Positions 38,887-48,934 of a stretch of DNA of 51,369 bases are shown here, piece by piece. The translations under genes were made by a program, and so were the position numbers. The notes under the pieces were generated by a model. That model was not told the DNA's origin. It ran no database searches and saw only the letters and a program-made list of their open reading frames with translations. This DNA is from Paludibacteraceae bacterium. GTDB lineage: Bacteria > Bacteroidota > Bacteroidia > Bacteroidales > Paludibacteraceae. The DNA is taken from the NCBI GenBank assembly GCA_017542915.1, contig JAFXWI010000053.1, positions 1 to 51,369 of the forward strand, read 5' to 3'. Position 1 is the stretch's first letter. Each line of letters begins with the position of its first letter.

Positions 38887-39990
38887 ATGAAACAGTTTTG
38901 GCTCATAGTACTCGCTTTCTTTACGCTCACGATCATCGGTGAGCCGGTTTGCGCTGCGCCTAAGGATCAAGCCTCTCAGAGCACTCAGAAGAAGCTCACC
39001 CCTGCTCAGAAGAAACGGGAAGCTGCCAAACGCAAGGCAGCCAAAGCGAAAGCAGCCAAGAAAGCCAAGATAGAGAAACAACGTGCTGCCAAAGCGAAAG
39101 CGGCCAAGAGAAAACGCATCAAAGAGGGCAAACCGCTGTTCTACGTCTATTCGTACGACCTACAGACAGGCGAACGACTGCCTGCTACGCATATTACTGT
39201 GCAGGATGTGAATGCACGGCCGAACAAGAAACCCAAGATCAACAAAGCGACCGACGCCAAACGCGCACGTGTCTCCAAAGGACTGCCCGCAGGCAAGTAC
39301 TGGATACACGCCGCTAAGATAGGCTATTTTGCCGCAGACACTATCTATTTCAACCATAAAGAGGACGAGGACAGCGTAGTGGTAGCACTCTACCCCGAGA
39401 CGCGCGTCACGTTCACCGTGACCGACAGCCTGACCTCACGCCCGGTATCGGCCAACATCATCGTTCGTGCCGCCACCGGACAGCGTACCCTGCAAACGAC
39501 GTCAGATAGTATTCACGCGACTTTGGCGATGCTCTTGGACGACCGTATCCCGTATTACACGGTTAACGCGACTGCTATTGATTATTTCCCGCGTGTAGAT
39601 ACAGTTCGCGCACACGTGCCTTACGCAGGCGTGCTGATGGTACCGAAAGAGATCAAGTCATTCGTCTTACATAATATCTATTTTGCGACCGGCAAGACGC
39701 GTATTCTGCCATCTTCCGAAGCGGCGCTTAATGAGTTACACCAATTTCTCACCGCTCGTCCGAACCAACGGATCCGAATCGTGGGACACACGGACAATAT
39801 CGGTTCCGACCGCTCTAACCAGATCCTCTCCGAAGGACGATGCAAAGAGGTACGACAGGCGATGATCGACCGTGGCATCACTCCCGGACGGATTGAGATT
39901 GACGGTCGTGGAGAGCGAGATCCCATCGTTCCGAACAACTCCGATGAGAACCGTCAGATGAACAGAAGGGTAGAAATTGTACTGCTCTGA
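38887..39990 (+). CDS. OmpA-family cell-wall-binding protein with Lys/Ala-rich stalk
   Basis: The 367-residue protein has a signal peptide (MKQFWLIVLAFFTLTIIGEPVCA). After it comes a very basic Lys/Ala stalk (about 30-75; QKKREAAKRKAAKAKAAKK-type). Two carboxypeptidase-regulatory-like beta domains follow (about 80-165 and 165-250; TGERLPATHITVQD, LTSRPVSANIIVRA). Last is an OmpA C-terminal domain (about 255-367; IYFATGKTRILPSSEAALNEL, IRIVGHTDNIGSDRSNQILSEGR, NRRVEIVLL). It would hold peptidoglycan from the outer membrane side. ATG at 38887 was chosen because the longer ORF from 38812 reads through the tRNA. An intrinsic terminator follows. Confidence 0.88.
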   Translation: MKQFWLIVLAFFTLTIIGEPVCAAPKDQASQSTQKKLTPAQKKREAAKRKAAKAKAAKKAKIEKQRAAKAKAAKRKRIKEGKPLFYVYSYDLQTGERLPATHITVQDVNARPNKKPKINKATDAKRARVSKGLPAGKYWIHAAKIGYFAADTIYFNHKEDEDSVVVALYPETRVTFTVTDSLTSRPVSANIIVRAATGQRTLQTTSDSIHATLAMLLDDRIPYYTVNATAIDYFPRVDTVRAHVPYAGVLMVPKEIKSFVLHNIYFATGKTRILPSSEAALNELHQFLTARPNQRIRIVGHTDNIGSDRSNQILSEGRCKEVRQAMIDRGITPGRIEIDGRGERDPIVPNNSDENRQMNRRVEIVLL

Positions 39991-39994
39991 TGTA

Positions 39995-40023
39995 GAAAAA
40001 TCGCTCATTTAGGGCGATTTTTT
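39995..40023 (+). terminator. Intrinsic terminator of the OmpA-family gene
   Basis: AAATCGC/GCGATTT stem with A-run before and T-run after. Confidence 0.85.
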
Positions 40024-40063
40024 GTGTAAAATGTCCCATTTTGCATACAAAACGAAAATTTCT

Positions 40064-40095
40064 CTTGCGTATATCAAAAAAATGTAGTACCTTTG
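40064..40095 (+). promoter_or_regulatory. Sigma-ABfr promoter of pnp
   Basis: CTTG (40064-40067), 20 nt, TACCTTTG (40088-40095). The leader of about 60 nt contains CGCAAACGGCGGCC but no clear autoregulatory stem. Confidence 0.75.
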
Positions 40096-40160
40096 CGCGA
40101 CTTTTTATGGGTCTTAATAATTAACAGGTCGCAAACGGCGGCCAAAAATGACTAAAATTG

Positions 40161-42419
40161 ATGAATGTAATTACCAAAGAAATCGCTCTCCCCGATGGAC
40201 GAGTGATCAAATTGGAGACAGGCAAGTTGGCTAAACAGGCTGATGGTGCAGTGATGGCGACCCTCGGCAACACGATGATCTTAGCTACTGTCTGCTCCGC
40301 CAAAGATGCGGTACCGGGCACTGATTTTATGCCCTTGACCGTAGAGTACAAAGAGAAATTTGCGTCCGCAGGACGCTTCCCTGGCGGTTTTACCCGCCGA
40401 GAGGGCAAAGCATCGGATTATGAAATCCTGATTGCACGTCTGATTGACCGTGCCCTTCGTCCCCTCTTCCCTTCTAACTATCACGCAGAGACCTTCGTTA
40501 ACGTCACCATGTATTCGGCTGACGGTATCGACATGCCGGAGAGCATTGCAGGTCTCGCAGCCGGCGCAGCTCTCGCTTGTTCCGACATTCCTTTCGAGGG
40601 TCCGGTGAGTGAGGTACGTGTAGCGCGTGTAGATGGTAAGATGGTTATCAACCCGACTTTCGAGCAATGCGAGCACGCTGACCTCGAGCTGATGGTGGCT
40701 GCTACGTATGACAACATCATGATGGTTGAGGGCGAGATGAAAGAGGTACCTGAGTCCGTTATGTTGGAGGCTATCAAGGCTGCGCACGAAGCGATCAAAC
40801 CGCAGTGTCTGGCTATCAACGAGATGATGAAGGCTTACGGCAAGGAGACCAAACGTGAGTACTGCCATGAGGTAAATGATGAGGAATTGAAGCAGGCTGT
40901 TCATGACTACAGCTACGCTCGTGCTTATGCACAAGCTACTTCCGCAGACACCGACAAACATCACCGCGAGGAGATGTTCTCCCAGATCCGCGAGGACTTC
41001 AAGACCGAGAAAGCAGACTACATGGCTGCTCGTGCTGAGGCACTCGGCATCGATATCGATGAGGTGGCAGCGCTCGTAGATCGTTACTACCACGATGTAG
41101 AGAAAGAGGCAATGCGTCGCGCTGTGCTCGACGAGGGCAAGCGTCTCGACGGTCGTAAGACGACCGAGATCCGTCCGATCTGGTGCGAGGTAGGTTACCT
41201 CCCCGGCCCTCACGGAAGTTCGATCTTCACCCGTGGTGAGACTCAGAGTTTGAGTACCGTTACCCTCGGTACGAGCCGCGATGAGAAGATCGTGGATGAG
41301 GCATTGATCCAAGGCACCGATAAGTTCCTGCTGCACTATAACTTCCCGCCGTTCTCGACGGGTGAGGCAAAAGCTCAGCGTGGTGTAGGACGTCGTGAGA
41401 TCGGTCACGGTAACCTCGCTTGCCGTGCGCTGAAAAACATGATTCCGGAGGACTTCCCTTATACCGTACGTGTCGTTTCTGACATCCTTGAGTCCAACGG
41501 TTCCAGCTCTATGGCTACCGTTTGCGCAGGTACGCTTGCCCTGATGGATGCCGGCGTGCCGATGAAGAAACCGGTTTCGGGTATTGCTATGGGTCTGATC
41601 TCGGAGAACCAAGGTAAGAACTACGCGATTCTCTCCGATATCCTCGGCGATGAGGACCACCTCGGCGATATGGACTTCAAGACCACCGGTACCAAGGACG
41701 GTCTGACCGCTTGCCAGATGGATATTAAGGTAGATGGTCTGAGCTACGAAATATTAGAAAACGCGCTTGCACAGGCACATGAGGCACGTATGTACATCCT
41801 CGGTAAGATCCTCGAGTGCATGCCTGCTCCGCGTGCTGACCTCAAGCCGCACGCACCGCGTATCACCTCTTTCTATATCCCGAAAGATATGATCGGTGCT
41901 GTTATTGGCCCGGGCGGTAAGATTATCCAAGGTATTCAGGCTGAGACCGGAGCTGTCATCTCTATCGACGAAGATGAGAAGGGCGGTAAGGTTGAGGTAG
42001 CATCCAATAACGGCGAACAGATGGCAGCAGCTATCTCGAAGATCAAAGCGATTGTCGCTCTGCCGGAGGTAGGCGAAGAGTACGACTCGGTGGTTAAGAA
42101 CCTTATGCCGTACGGCTGCTTCGTAGAGTTCATGCCGGGTAAGGAAGGTCTGCTGCACATTTCCGAGATCGATTGGAAGCGTTATGAGACCATGGAAGAG
42201 ACCGGTATCAAAGAGGGTGACCACATCCGCATCAAACTCTTGGAGGTTGATCCGAAGACCGGTAAGTTCCGTCTCTCCGCACGTGCGCTCAAAGAGAAAC
42301 CCGAAGGCTACGTAGAGCCGGAGAAGCGTGAGCGTCCTCGTCGCGAGAACAGCGACGGAGCACGTCTCGACAGAGGTCCGCGTCCTGAGCGTCGTGGTCC
42401 GCGTCCCGAGAGACACTAA
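40161..42419 (+). CDS. pnp: Polyribonucleotide nucleotidyltransferase (PNPase)
   Basis: This phosphorolytic 3'-5' exoribonuclease works in mRNA decay. The 752 residues hold RNase PH domain 1 (about 10-145), a helical linker, and RNase PH domain 2 (about 310-540; [79 protein letters not shown]). A KH domain follows ([20 protein letters not shown]), then an S1 domain ([33 protein letters not shown]), and an Arg/Pro-rich tail (about 715-752). ATG at 40161 is used in preference to the TTG just before it. The stop overlaps aroC on the other strand by 4 nt. Confidence 0.97.
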   Translation: MNVITKEIALPDGRVIKLETGKLAKQADGAVMATLGNTMILATVCSAKDAVPGTDFMPLTVEYKEKFASAGRFPGGFTRREGKASDYEILIARLIDRALRPLFPSNYHAETFVNVTMYSADGIDMPESIAGLAAGAALACSDIPFEGPVSEVRVARVDGKMVINPTFEQCEHADLELMVAATYDNIMMVEGEMKEVPESVMLEAIKAAHEAIKPQCLAINEMMKAYGKETKREYCHEVNDEELKQAVHDYSYARAYAQATSADTDKHHREEMFSQIREDFKTEKADYMAARAEALGIDIDEVAALVDRYYHDVEKEAMRRAVLDEGKRLDGRKTTEIRPIWCEVGYLPGPHGSSIFTRGETQSLSTVTLGTSRDEKIVDEALIQGTDKFLLHYNFPPFSTGEAKAQRGVGRREIGHGNLACRALKNMIPEDFPYTVRVVSDILESNGSSSMATVCAGTLALMDAGVPMKKPVSGIAMGLISENQGKNYAILSDILGDEDHLGDMDFKTTGTKDGLTACQMDIKVDGLSYEILENALAQAHEARMYILGKILECMPAPRADLKPHAPRITSFYIPKDMIGAVIGPGGKIIQGIQAETGAVISIDEDEKGGKVEVASNNGEQMAAAISKIKAIVALPEVGEEYDSVVKNLMPYGCFVEFMPGKEGLLHISEIDWKRYETMEETGIKEGDHIRIKLLEVDPKTGKFRLSARALKEKPEGYVEPEKRERPRRENSDGARLDRGPRPERRGPRPERH

Positions 42420-43432
42420 TCCAAAAGATTGATAAGTGCGAGAGCTGTCATCGCCTCAACAACAGGCACAGCTCGAGTAGCAACACACGCATCATGGCGA
42501 CCAACTTTAACAGGTTGGTCGCTATGATTTACTATTGGGTCATTTTGTAATTGAGCGAATGCTTTGGGTGTAGAAGCGGTAGGTTTGAACACACAATGGA
42601 AGACCACTTCCGAGCCATCAGAGATACCGCCGGAGATACCGCCGGAGATCGCATTGATAGCACTACCTGGTTGCGTCACGCCGCCAAAACCTGTGCCATA
42701 CTCAAAACCTTTGCAGGCATTGATACTCATTACGGCGTACGCCAGATGGGCTTGCAGCTTATCGAAGATGGGTTCGCCTGTTCCGACCGGCAGACCGGTA
42801 ATACGGCACTCCACGATGCCGCCTATCGAATCGCCTTCTCGCTGATAAGCGGCTATCACGTCCGCAAACTTATTCGGATCGGTCTCTGCGCCGACTTGGA
42901 CTAAGTGCGCATGGATGCTCACTCCTTTGGTAGCCAATTCCTGTTTGGCAAGTGATCCGGCAACGACGCGTGCGGCCGTCTCGCGGGCGCTCGCTCTTCC
43001 GCCGCCTCTCCAATCGCGGATGCCGTATTTCTGCTCATAGACGCGATCGGCGTGACCAACGCGGTAGGAATGTTTGAGCCATTCGTAGTCTTCGGGGCGT
43101 GCGTCTTTGTTGCGGATAAGAAAAGCAATAGGTGTACCGAGGGTGATTAACCCTTGTCCTTGGTCCTTGGTCGCTTCGTCACTTTCTATTACACCGGAGA
43201 GCCACTCTACCTCATCCGGCTCACGCGCCGCACGAGGAGAGACTCCCACCTCCCTTCCTTTCAGAACATTGTCGGGCTTAGGCTTTTTTCCGGCTCTGCG
43301 CTCCAATTCCGTGCGTACCATCTGCAGGTCTATATGCAAGCCGGCAGGCACGCCGTCAAGCACGCCGCCGATAGCTGCTCCGTGAGACTCACCAAAGGAA
43401 GTGAAAGTCCATTTATCGCCAAAAATATTCAT
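42416..43432 (-). CDS. aroC: Chorismate synthase
   Basis: The last shikimate-pathway enzyme needs reduced FMN. The 338-residue protein shows [16 protein letters not shown] (12-27), [36 protein letters not shown] (signatures), and [16 protein letters not shown] at the end. Between SGV and TLGTPIAF the family normally has three or four residues (EGKT-like); here about ten extra residues ([12 protein letters not shown]) are encoded by TTGGTCC-type word repeat (43155-43190). Active-site residues are intact. Promoter at 43453-43484. Confidence 0.95.
   Translation of the reverse strand: MNIFGDKWTFTSFGESHGAAIGGVLDGVPAGLHIDLQMVRTELERRAGKKPKPDNVLKGREVGVSPRAAREPDEVEWLSGVIESDEATKDQGQGLITLGTPIAFLIRNKDARPEDYEWLKHSYRVGHADRVYEQKYGIRDWRGGGRASARETAARVVAGSLAKQELATKGVSIHAHLVQVGAETDPNKFADVIAAYQREGDSIGGIVECRITGLPVGTGEPIFDKLQAHLAYAVMSINACKGFEYGTGFGGVTQPGSAINAISGGISGGISDGSEVVFHCVFKPTASTPKAFAQLQNDPIVNHSDQPVKVGRHDACVATRAVPVVEAMTALALINLLD
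43150..43190. repeat. CTTGGTC word repeat inside aroC
   Basis: CCTTGTCCTTGGTCCTTGGTC is three copies of a 7-nt word, in frame. Confidence 0.7.
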
Positions 43433-43452
43433 AACTATCTACAATTTGAGCA

Positions 43453-43484
43453 CAAAAGTACAACAAAAAAATGACATACGCAAA
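43453..43484 (-). promoter_or_regulatory. Sigma-ABfr promoter of aroC
   Basis: Minus strand: TTTG (43484-43481), 20 nt, TACTTTTG (43460-43453). Confidence 0.7.
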
Positions 43485-43489
43485 TATGT

Positions 43490-43738
43490 ATGCCATTTTT
43501 CTGCATTTTTCCTCTCAATCCACTCATCCTCTAATCCATCAATCCGCAGAACCTAAAATGCATAAAATCACCGCTATGCGAGATAGATCGTGGGGGCAAT
43601 ACGTGAGCGGAGAGGGGGCAACGAGTGGGCAAGTGCTATGCAATGCCCCATTTTCACGCCTCTTACCTTGGCGTAACAAATCAAAAAAGATAAAGAGAAA
43701 GAAAAAATGAAGAAAAAAAACATTTTTTTTGAAAAATA
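43490..43738. other. Intergenic stretch without a supported gene
   Basis: Between the aroC and secreted-protein promoters lies AATCCACTCATCCTC/TAATCCATCAATCC word repeat (43515-43547). Next is a G-rich segment with GGGGGCAA twice and a complementary TGCCCC (43590-43652), then A/G-rich low complexity (43680-43730). The ORF 43471-43710 spans these features but looks like no protein. Confidence 0.6.
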
Positions 43739-43770
43739 TTTGGTCATATAAAAAAAAAGCTGTATCTTTG
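43739..43770 (+). promoter_or_regulatory. Sigma-ABfr promoter of the secreted-protein cluster
   Basis: TTTG (43739-43742), 20 nt, TATCTTTG (43763-43770). The leader is about 67 nt. Confidence 0.8.
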
Positions 43771-43843
43771 CGGCGATTTTGTATGCTTACATACATAGTA
43801 AGTATGAAAACAACTTAATAATATATACTAAAAAACAAACAGT

Positions 43844-46800
43844 ATGAAAAGATTTTTTCTATTTTTCTTTGCCTCGTTGCTGAGCATTAGCATGTTCGCA
43901 GCAGGCGAAAGCGGAAAGACGAAGGCTCAGGCTATTCCGTACGACTGGAGTACCGGAATCCACGTTTCTTCGGAAGCCGGAGTTGGTAAATGGTACGTAG
44001 TTATGCTGAAAAAGCAAGACGGAGGTCCGTTCAACGAGAATGGTAAAACCGATGCAGGCTTGACCAACATCAACGTATCTGTAGTTAACCCGCTGGCCGT
44101 AGAGGCGGACATTGATGTAATTGCTTACATTGGTGACAACGAGACGAATCGTCACTTCAAATTAGCAGCTGGTGGCATTAAGTCCATGACTTTCGGCGCA
44201 GGTATGTTCATCAAAATGGGTATCGACCGCGTCTACCTCTATCTGGTAATGGATGTTACCATCACCCCGGAAGAGGCAGAGCATCACGAGGCTGTTAACG
44301 TAAACGTAACTCCTGTAGAGAGCGAGAACACTGTAGTATTCAATCCTATTAACTTCAACTGGACCGGTTGGCCCTCTCAAACCACAGGAGTAGATATTCC
44401 GGCTAACACAGAGACTTGGGTGAAGTTTGATTTCGAGCATCATCAGGTGGAAAATGGTTATACCTATAAATTCTATGTAGATAAAACCGGTGCCGGTTCC
44501 ACTACGCTACATGCAGGTCTGTCGTATGACTGCCCGGCTACTAATATCCAGACGCAGGATAAAGAGCTCACTGCCAACACATCTAAAATTTTGGACGATG
44601 CTAAATTATCCATTTTGCCTGATGTAGCATATGTTCGTTTGAAAGCAGATCAAGCGCTTCATATTTATGCTGAGCAGGTAGCTATTCCTGCACCGGAACC
44701 GGGTACAGATCCGATCTTTAATATCAACGGTGCTATCGAGGTAAAGACATATGATGGAACAGATGCTACGGTTTATACACTCAACGCAGAAAACAAACGT
44801 GTTTACTTTGTTCAACGTGGCACATTGAAAGCTGAAGAGTACTACTACAAACAAATCGAGGTAACCAATAATGGCGACGATGCAGTAACGATTATTGGTA
44901 AGGCTTCTAAGAATCCGGATACTGACGGCAACGTTTGGAGCGTTGTATCGAAGTCGGTTACTATTCCTGCTCACCAGACGTATGTCAAGAAAATTGATAA
45001 GAGCATGCAGAATGTAGTCGGTACGGCTGACGACGATGTGATTTGGGCACAAGGTCCTCTCAATTCGAATATCACCTTCAAGCTGACTAATGTTCCTGAA
45101 GATCCTGACTACTGTCAGCCCGCTCAGGCAGAGGCATTAACTCTCCTGGCAACAGGTCAAGTAGTCAAAGCACAAAGTGCCGGCACTCAGTGGTATAAAG
45201 TGGATATCACAGCAGCTATGACTGCAAAAACGGATATTACTCTGACGTTGGAGTCTGATCAAGAGGTAAACGTAACCATCGATGTAGCAGCAGAGTGTGC
45301 GCTGGGTGAGCCGACTCAAACCTATACGGGTAAATCCACGAGCACTACCAAAACACTCAGCTACTCGGTTATCAAAGACGTAAAGGAAGCTACAGACGAA
45401 CATTATTATGTATTCGTGCGCGTGAAGACGGACAAAGCCATCTCTGTTAAGGCTGAATTAGTGCCGGTGAATGCGGATATTATCTGGGATGGAACCAAGT
45501 GGTCGAACCAAATTGGTCCGAAGAAAGATAAGGCAGCTTATATTCAAGGTCCTCTCACTGTTACCGGTGGTCAGATTATTGAGGCAAGTAGTCTTAATAT
45601 TAGCTATGAAGGTTCCATTACGATCAAATCAGGCGCATCAGTGTTTGTAGGTAATGGCGGTATCAGCATCGCAGCCTTTAGTCAAGGTGTTACGGTAGAA
45701 GATGGTGGTATGCTCTTGATTTCTCCTGAGTGTACCTATACATACAACGCAGAACCTGAAGTAAAGGTTCACAAGACACTCCACTTGGGACAACAGGAAA
45801 AGTATTATCTCCCTGATCAGGATGACAAGAAAGCAACTCTGCCTGACTTGCACGAGTTCATCGCAGTTCCGGTTAGCGGAGCTTATGATGTAGAGGCTCG
45901 TTACAATTATTGGGATCGCGTATCCGGATGGAAGAAGAAAAAGTCCACTTCGGAAGACCCGACTAAGGCATGCAGTCCTTTCGTAGGTTACAATGTATTT
46001 ACAAAGTCCACCGATGCTCACTATGGAGATTACGATGCAGTGTTCGAAGGTAAATTGGCACCGAACAAGAATCAAAGTTTTACTACCGGTCAAATCGGTT
46101 GGTATGCATTTGGTAACTCTTGGTTAGCTCCGATTAAGCTGAGCTATCTGTTGGATGCGCTCGCTGAGAAATATACAAGCGAGGGCCAGACAGGCGAAGC
46201 TAACCAAAAAGCTGTTCATACCTATGTGGCTTCTCCGATGCAAGTTCCTGGTCTGCCGAACGAAGGAAAGATCAAAGATAACTACTATATTCCATTGACA
46301 GCTGAGATTGCTGCAAATATCGGTGTAACTGAAATCGCTCCGATGCAAGGTTTCTTCCTCTTTACGGAAGAAGGTGCTACCATTTCAGTTGACTACACGA
46401 AAGTATGGAACGACGCTACCGGTTACGGTAACACTCCGAACGCTGCTCCGAAGCACAATCGCGTTGCTGACGAGCGTAACAAAGCCGCAGTTGTTTTCAA
46501 TGGTGGTGGTTATTCCGACTTCGTTTACATGATCGAGGGTAGCGCAACGAACGCTAACAAGATGGTAGATGCAAACCTCGCCATCTACGCTGAGAACGGT
46601 CTCGGTCAGGTAGCAAAAGACAACCTCATCGGTACAACCCTTACTATCAAGACCAATGCAGCAACAGAGTACACTCTTTCCTTCGGTTGGTTGAATGGCG
46701 AGACGATGTACCTCAGAGATTTGAAGAATGGCGTGCTCATTCCGATGACAGAAGGCAACAAATACACCTTCACAGCAGAGCCGAACACCACAAGCGTACG

Positions 46801-46945
46801 TTTCCAAGTAGTAGGTCGCAACAACGTGCCGACCGGTATGGAGCAGAACGCTGTAATCGAAGGTGTTAACAAGACCCTTGAGAACGGTAATGTAGTCATC
46901 ATCAAGAATGGTGTGAAGTACAACGTAATGGGTGCACAACTTTAA
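43844..46945 (+). CDS. Large secreted protein of unknown function with a C-terminal sorting-like tail
   Basis: The 1033-residue protein begins with a signal peptide (MKRFFLFFFASLLSISMFAAG) and is then almost wholly strand-rich, acidic and without Cys clusters or catalytic motifs. Related segments recur in the first half (TKAQAIPYDWSTGIHVSSEAGVGKWY; AEALTLLATGQVVKAQSAGTQWYKVDI), suggesting repeated beta-sandwich domains. A right-handed repeat-like stretch (ITIKSGASVFVGNGGISIAAFSQGVTVEDGG, about 590-625) follows. The end, NGNVVIIKNGVKYNVMGAQL, is the kind of short conserved tail seen in Bacteroidales surface proteins and resembles the end of the 567-residue protein at 47207-48910. Type IX export is therefore plausible but inferred. 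Confidence 0.82.
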   Translation: MKRFFLFFFASLLSISMFAAGESGKTKAQAIPYDWSTGIHVSSEAGVGKWYVVMLKKQDGGPFNENGKTDAGLTNINVSVVNPLAVEADIDVIAYIGDNETNRHFKLAAGGIKSMTFGAGMFIKMGIDRVYLYLVMDVTITPEEAEHHEAVNVNVTPVESENTVVFNPINFNWTGWPSQTTGVDIPANTETWVKFDFEHHQVENGYTYKFYVDKTGAGSTTLHAGLSYDCPATNIQTQDKELTANTSKILDDAKLSILPDVAYVRLKADQALHIYAEQVAIPAPEPGTDPIFNINGAIEVKTYDGTDATVYTLNAENKRVYFVQRGTLKAEEYYYKQIEVTNNGDDAVTIIGKASKNPDTDGNVWSVVSKSVTIPAHQTYVKKIDKSMQNVVGTADDDVIWAQGPLNSNITFKLTNVPEDPDYCQPAQAEALTLLATGQVVKAQSAGTQWYKVDITAAMTAKTDITLTLESDQEVNVTIDVAAECALGEPTQTYTGKSTSTTKTLSYSVIKDVKEATDEHYYVFVRVKTDKAISVKAELVPVNADIIWDGTKWSNQIGPKKDKAAYIQGPLTVTGGQIIEASSLNISYEGSITIKSGASVFVGNGGISIAAFSQGVTVEDGGMLLISPECTYTYNAEPEVKVHKTLHLGQQEKYYLPDQDDKKATLPDLHEFIAVPVSGAYDVEARYNYWDRVSGWKKKKSTSEDPTKACSPFVGYNVFTKSTDAHYGDYDAVFEGKLAPNKNQSFTTGQIGWYAFGNSWLAPIKLSYLLDALAEKYTSEGQTGEANQKAVHTYVASPMQVPGLPNEGKIKDNYYIPLTAEIAANIGVTEIAPMQGFFLFTEEGATISVDYTKVWNDATGYGNTPNAAPKHNRVADERNKAAVVFNGGGYSDFVYMIEGSATNANKMVDANLAIYAENGLGQVAKDNLIGTTLTIKTNAATEYTLSFGWLNGETMYLRDLKNGVLIPMTEGNKYTFTAEPNTTSVRFQVVGRNNVPTGMEQNAVIEGVNKTLENGNVVIIKNGVKYNVMGAQL

Positions 46946-46982
46946 TTCACGGATTAAGTAATTATAAAAAGTACAAAGAGAT

Positions 46983-47138
46983 ATGAAAAAGAATTATTAT
47001 GTGCCGGCAACCGAAGTAGTTGCATTCATGGGTAGTTCTATGGTTATGGCAGGAAGCCCCGGTGGCGGAGGCGGAAGCGGAGACGATCCAATTATTGATA
47101 GCCATGCTAATCCGAATGGATACCCGATTGAGGGTTAA
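46983..47138 (+). CDS. 51-residue glycine-rich peptide
   Basis: An ATG at 46983, 37 nt after the previous stop and preceded by an A-rich AAAGAGAT leader, opens a 51-codon frame ending with TAA at 47136-47138. The peptide begins MKKNYYVPATEVVAF, continues MGSSMVMAGSP, then five glycines (GGGGGSG) and a polar end (DDPIIDSHANPNG). It matches a pattern I associate with very small Bacteroidales proteins that start 'MKK-x-Y-x-x-P-x-x-E-V' and carry a Gly-rich end; their role is not known. It lies between two secreted-protein genes on the same strand and before a perfect 11-bp inverted repeat. Confidence 0.7.
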   Translation: MKKNYYVPATEVVAFMGSSMVMAGSPGGGGGSGDDPIIDSHANPNGYPIEG

Positions 47139-47163
47139 GTAACTATCATTAATAGTTCATCGT

Positions 47164-47193
47164 AGTAACTGCACTCGACCGGGTGCAGTTACT
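47164..47193 (+). terminator. Perfect 11-bp inverted repeat between the peptide and the next gene
   Basis: AGTAACTGCAC (47164-47174) pairs with GTGCAGTTACT (47183-47193), loop of 8 nt, no T-run. It may attenuate the 47207 gene or stabilise the upstream mRNA. Confidence 0.55.
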
Positions 47194-47206
47194 ATTATCA
47201 AAAACT

Positions 47207-48910
47207 ATGCGCAAATACTTACTATATATCATATTGTTCGCACACGCCTGCACGTACACGTACGCGCAGTCGTTCTGCCACCTCGTACAGGACATCGCGT
47301 CACATTATGAAGATACGATAGAAGCGGCTGGTACGTATTACTACTCCGCAAATACCGACAGTCTGCCGATGGATTTGTATTTCATATCCACCGACCCTAC
47401 TTGTGCTACTCCGCCTGAGTTATGGTTTGACCTGACTTGTACGCCGGGCGTTTATTCCGACCCGAATATCCGGGAACTGCTACAAGATACGGCTAAATAT
47501 GGTATCTCTGTTCCAATGAAGTTGAATAGTGAGACGGAATGGGTAGATAGTATTCAAGCCTTTGTCCACCATCTGAAGCTGGGTAAATCGTACCGAAACA
47601 GGCTTAAGTTAGTAGGCATTAACTATAATGTACGCGCCTATGTGAAGGTCGTGGTGCCTTGTGCCGGTATCGCTAAAATAGAGCAGGACACGAGTAGCAT
47701 GGCTTGCTATAATGAGGCAAGACGGGTGAATCTGCCGGATAGTACCCACGTCTTGGCGAACGACTCGCTCAACACGTATATCTTCCCCTACAAGGACTGG
47801 ATTGCGCAAGCTGATAGCGTAGCACTACACTGGGAAGGAACGGACTCGGTAATCCTTTGGATAGAAAGCAGCGACTGCGAATTCATACCGGATGCTCTGC
47901 ATGCCTGGGACTTTTACGATATTCCCGCCAACGGCGAATACCATCTGTCGCGCAAACAAATGGAAGAGGCGCTCAGAGCCGCACAGCAGGACACGACAGG
48001 CTTCTTCTTCGCCAAGATATTTTCTGCAGAAGAAGGTCGTCTGTTTACGCGCCCGTTGATACCGGAGACCAAAGGAGCTACCATGCTGCAATTCGATAGC
48101 ACGTATCAGGTTTCTGCAGGGGAAAACAGTTTCTTCTGTTTTCCCATTAGTTGGGAGAGCATCAAATGGGAAGCTCAGACCCGCAAGAAAGTCACACTCT
48201 ATCTGCATGCTTCGCCGGACCAAGCTCCGGTTGATAGTTTTTCATTCGATTTAGAGAATGACTCGCGACGAGTACTGTTCTGGTCCAAGCCCGAGATGGC
48301 ACTCATCAAACCCCGCGCGGTCGGTCAGTTACTCTTTGTCCGGTTCCGTAGTTCAGCAGATTTTCGGTTGACACCATTGTCTTTATCGGATTTATCGCCC
48401 TGTGTTAATAAGGCGACAAGGCTGCGTTCAGGTGTTACTTATCCGTGCTCAAAAGATAAAATTTTTGGTTTGTATTATTCCGACTGGGAGGGTTACCCCA
48501 TGCAGATTCAATGGGTAGCTCCGGATCCTAATGACCTGCAGAATTTCTTTATCGCGGATACCTGTGAATTCCAACTCCGATGGAACGTATATTCGACTAG
48601 AAAACGTTGCGTTTATTATTATCAGACACCTCGCGGAAGCCAAACCTTCACGATTGATAGCACAACTATAGCCGAATGGAAAAGTCGCGTTAAAGCCGAT
48701 GGATATTTCTATCTGCGTATAACTGCCGGTGGAACCATCACGTTTACCAATAACAAACCCGAAGAGGAAGAACCTGAGGATACCCCTACTGGGTGGTTTT
48801 ACGTGGAGCCTGAAACGGAATATCGCAAAGTGATTCACAACGGGCAAATATACATTTTGAGGGATGGAAAGACATACACCATCACCGGTCAAAGCGTAAA
48901 AATTGAATAA
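47207..48910 (+). CDS. Secreted protein of unknown function with a C-terminal sorting-like tail
   Basis: The 567-residue protein has a signal peptide (MRKYLLYIILFAHACTYTYAQ). Its body contains repeated beta-rich segments with paired cysteines (FCHLVQDIASHYEDTIEAAGTYYYSA; PCVNKATRLRSGVTYPCSKDKIF). A Pro/Glu linker (EEEEPEDTPTG) comes before a final 30-residue tail, VIHNGQIYILRDGKTYTITGQSVKIE. This tail closely resembles those of Bacteroidales type IX cargo. No catalytic motif was recognised. ATG at 47207 was chosen because it starts the signal peptide; the GTG at 47183 lies in the inverted repeat. It shares cluster and tail style with the protein at 43844, with which it may be co-exported. Confidence 0.8.
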   Translation: MRKYLLYIILFAHACTYTYAQSFCHLVQDIASHYEDTIEAAGTYYYSANTDSLPMDLYFISTDPTCATPPELWFDLTCTPGVYSDPNIRELLQDTAKYGISVPMKLNSETEWVDSIQAFVHHLKLGKSYRNRLKLVGINYNVRAYVKVVVPCAGIAKIEQDTSSMACYNEARRVNLPDSTHVLANDSLNTYIFPYKDWIAQADSVALHWEGTDSVILWIESSDCEFIPDALHAWDFYDIPANGEYHLSRKQMEEALRAAQQDTTGFFFAKIFSAEEGRLFTRPLIPETKGATMLQFDSTYQVSAGENSFFCFPISWESIKWEAQTRKKVTLYLHASPDQAPVDSFSFDLENDSRRVLFWSKPEMALIKPRAVGQLLFVRFRSSADFRLTPLSLSDLSPCVNKATRLRSGVTYPCSKDKIFGLYYSDWEGYPMQIQWVAPDPNDLQNFFIADTCEFQLRWNVYSTRKRCVYYYQTPRGSQTFTIDSTTIAEWKSRVKADGYFYLRITAGGTITFTNNKPEEEEPEDTPTGWFYVEPETEYRKVIHNGQIYILRDGKTYTITGQSVKIE

Positions 48911-48934
48911 AAAAAGCATTTTTTTACCAAAATA

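Noticed and set aside
40281..41660. 459-residue ORF opposite pnp
   Set aside because: Antisense to PNPase with the codon pattern expected of a shadow frame; no recognisable protein.
43471..43710. 79-residue ORF between aroC and the secreted-protein gene
   Set aside because: It runs through a promoter, word repeat and low-complexity A/G sequence; no protein-like pattern.
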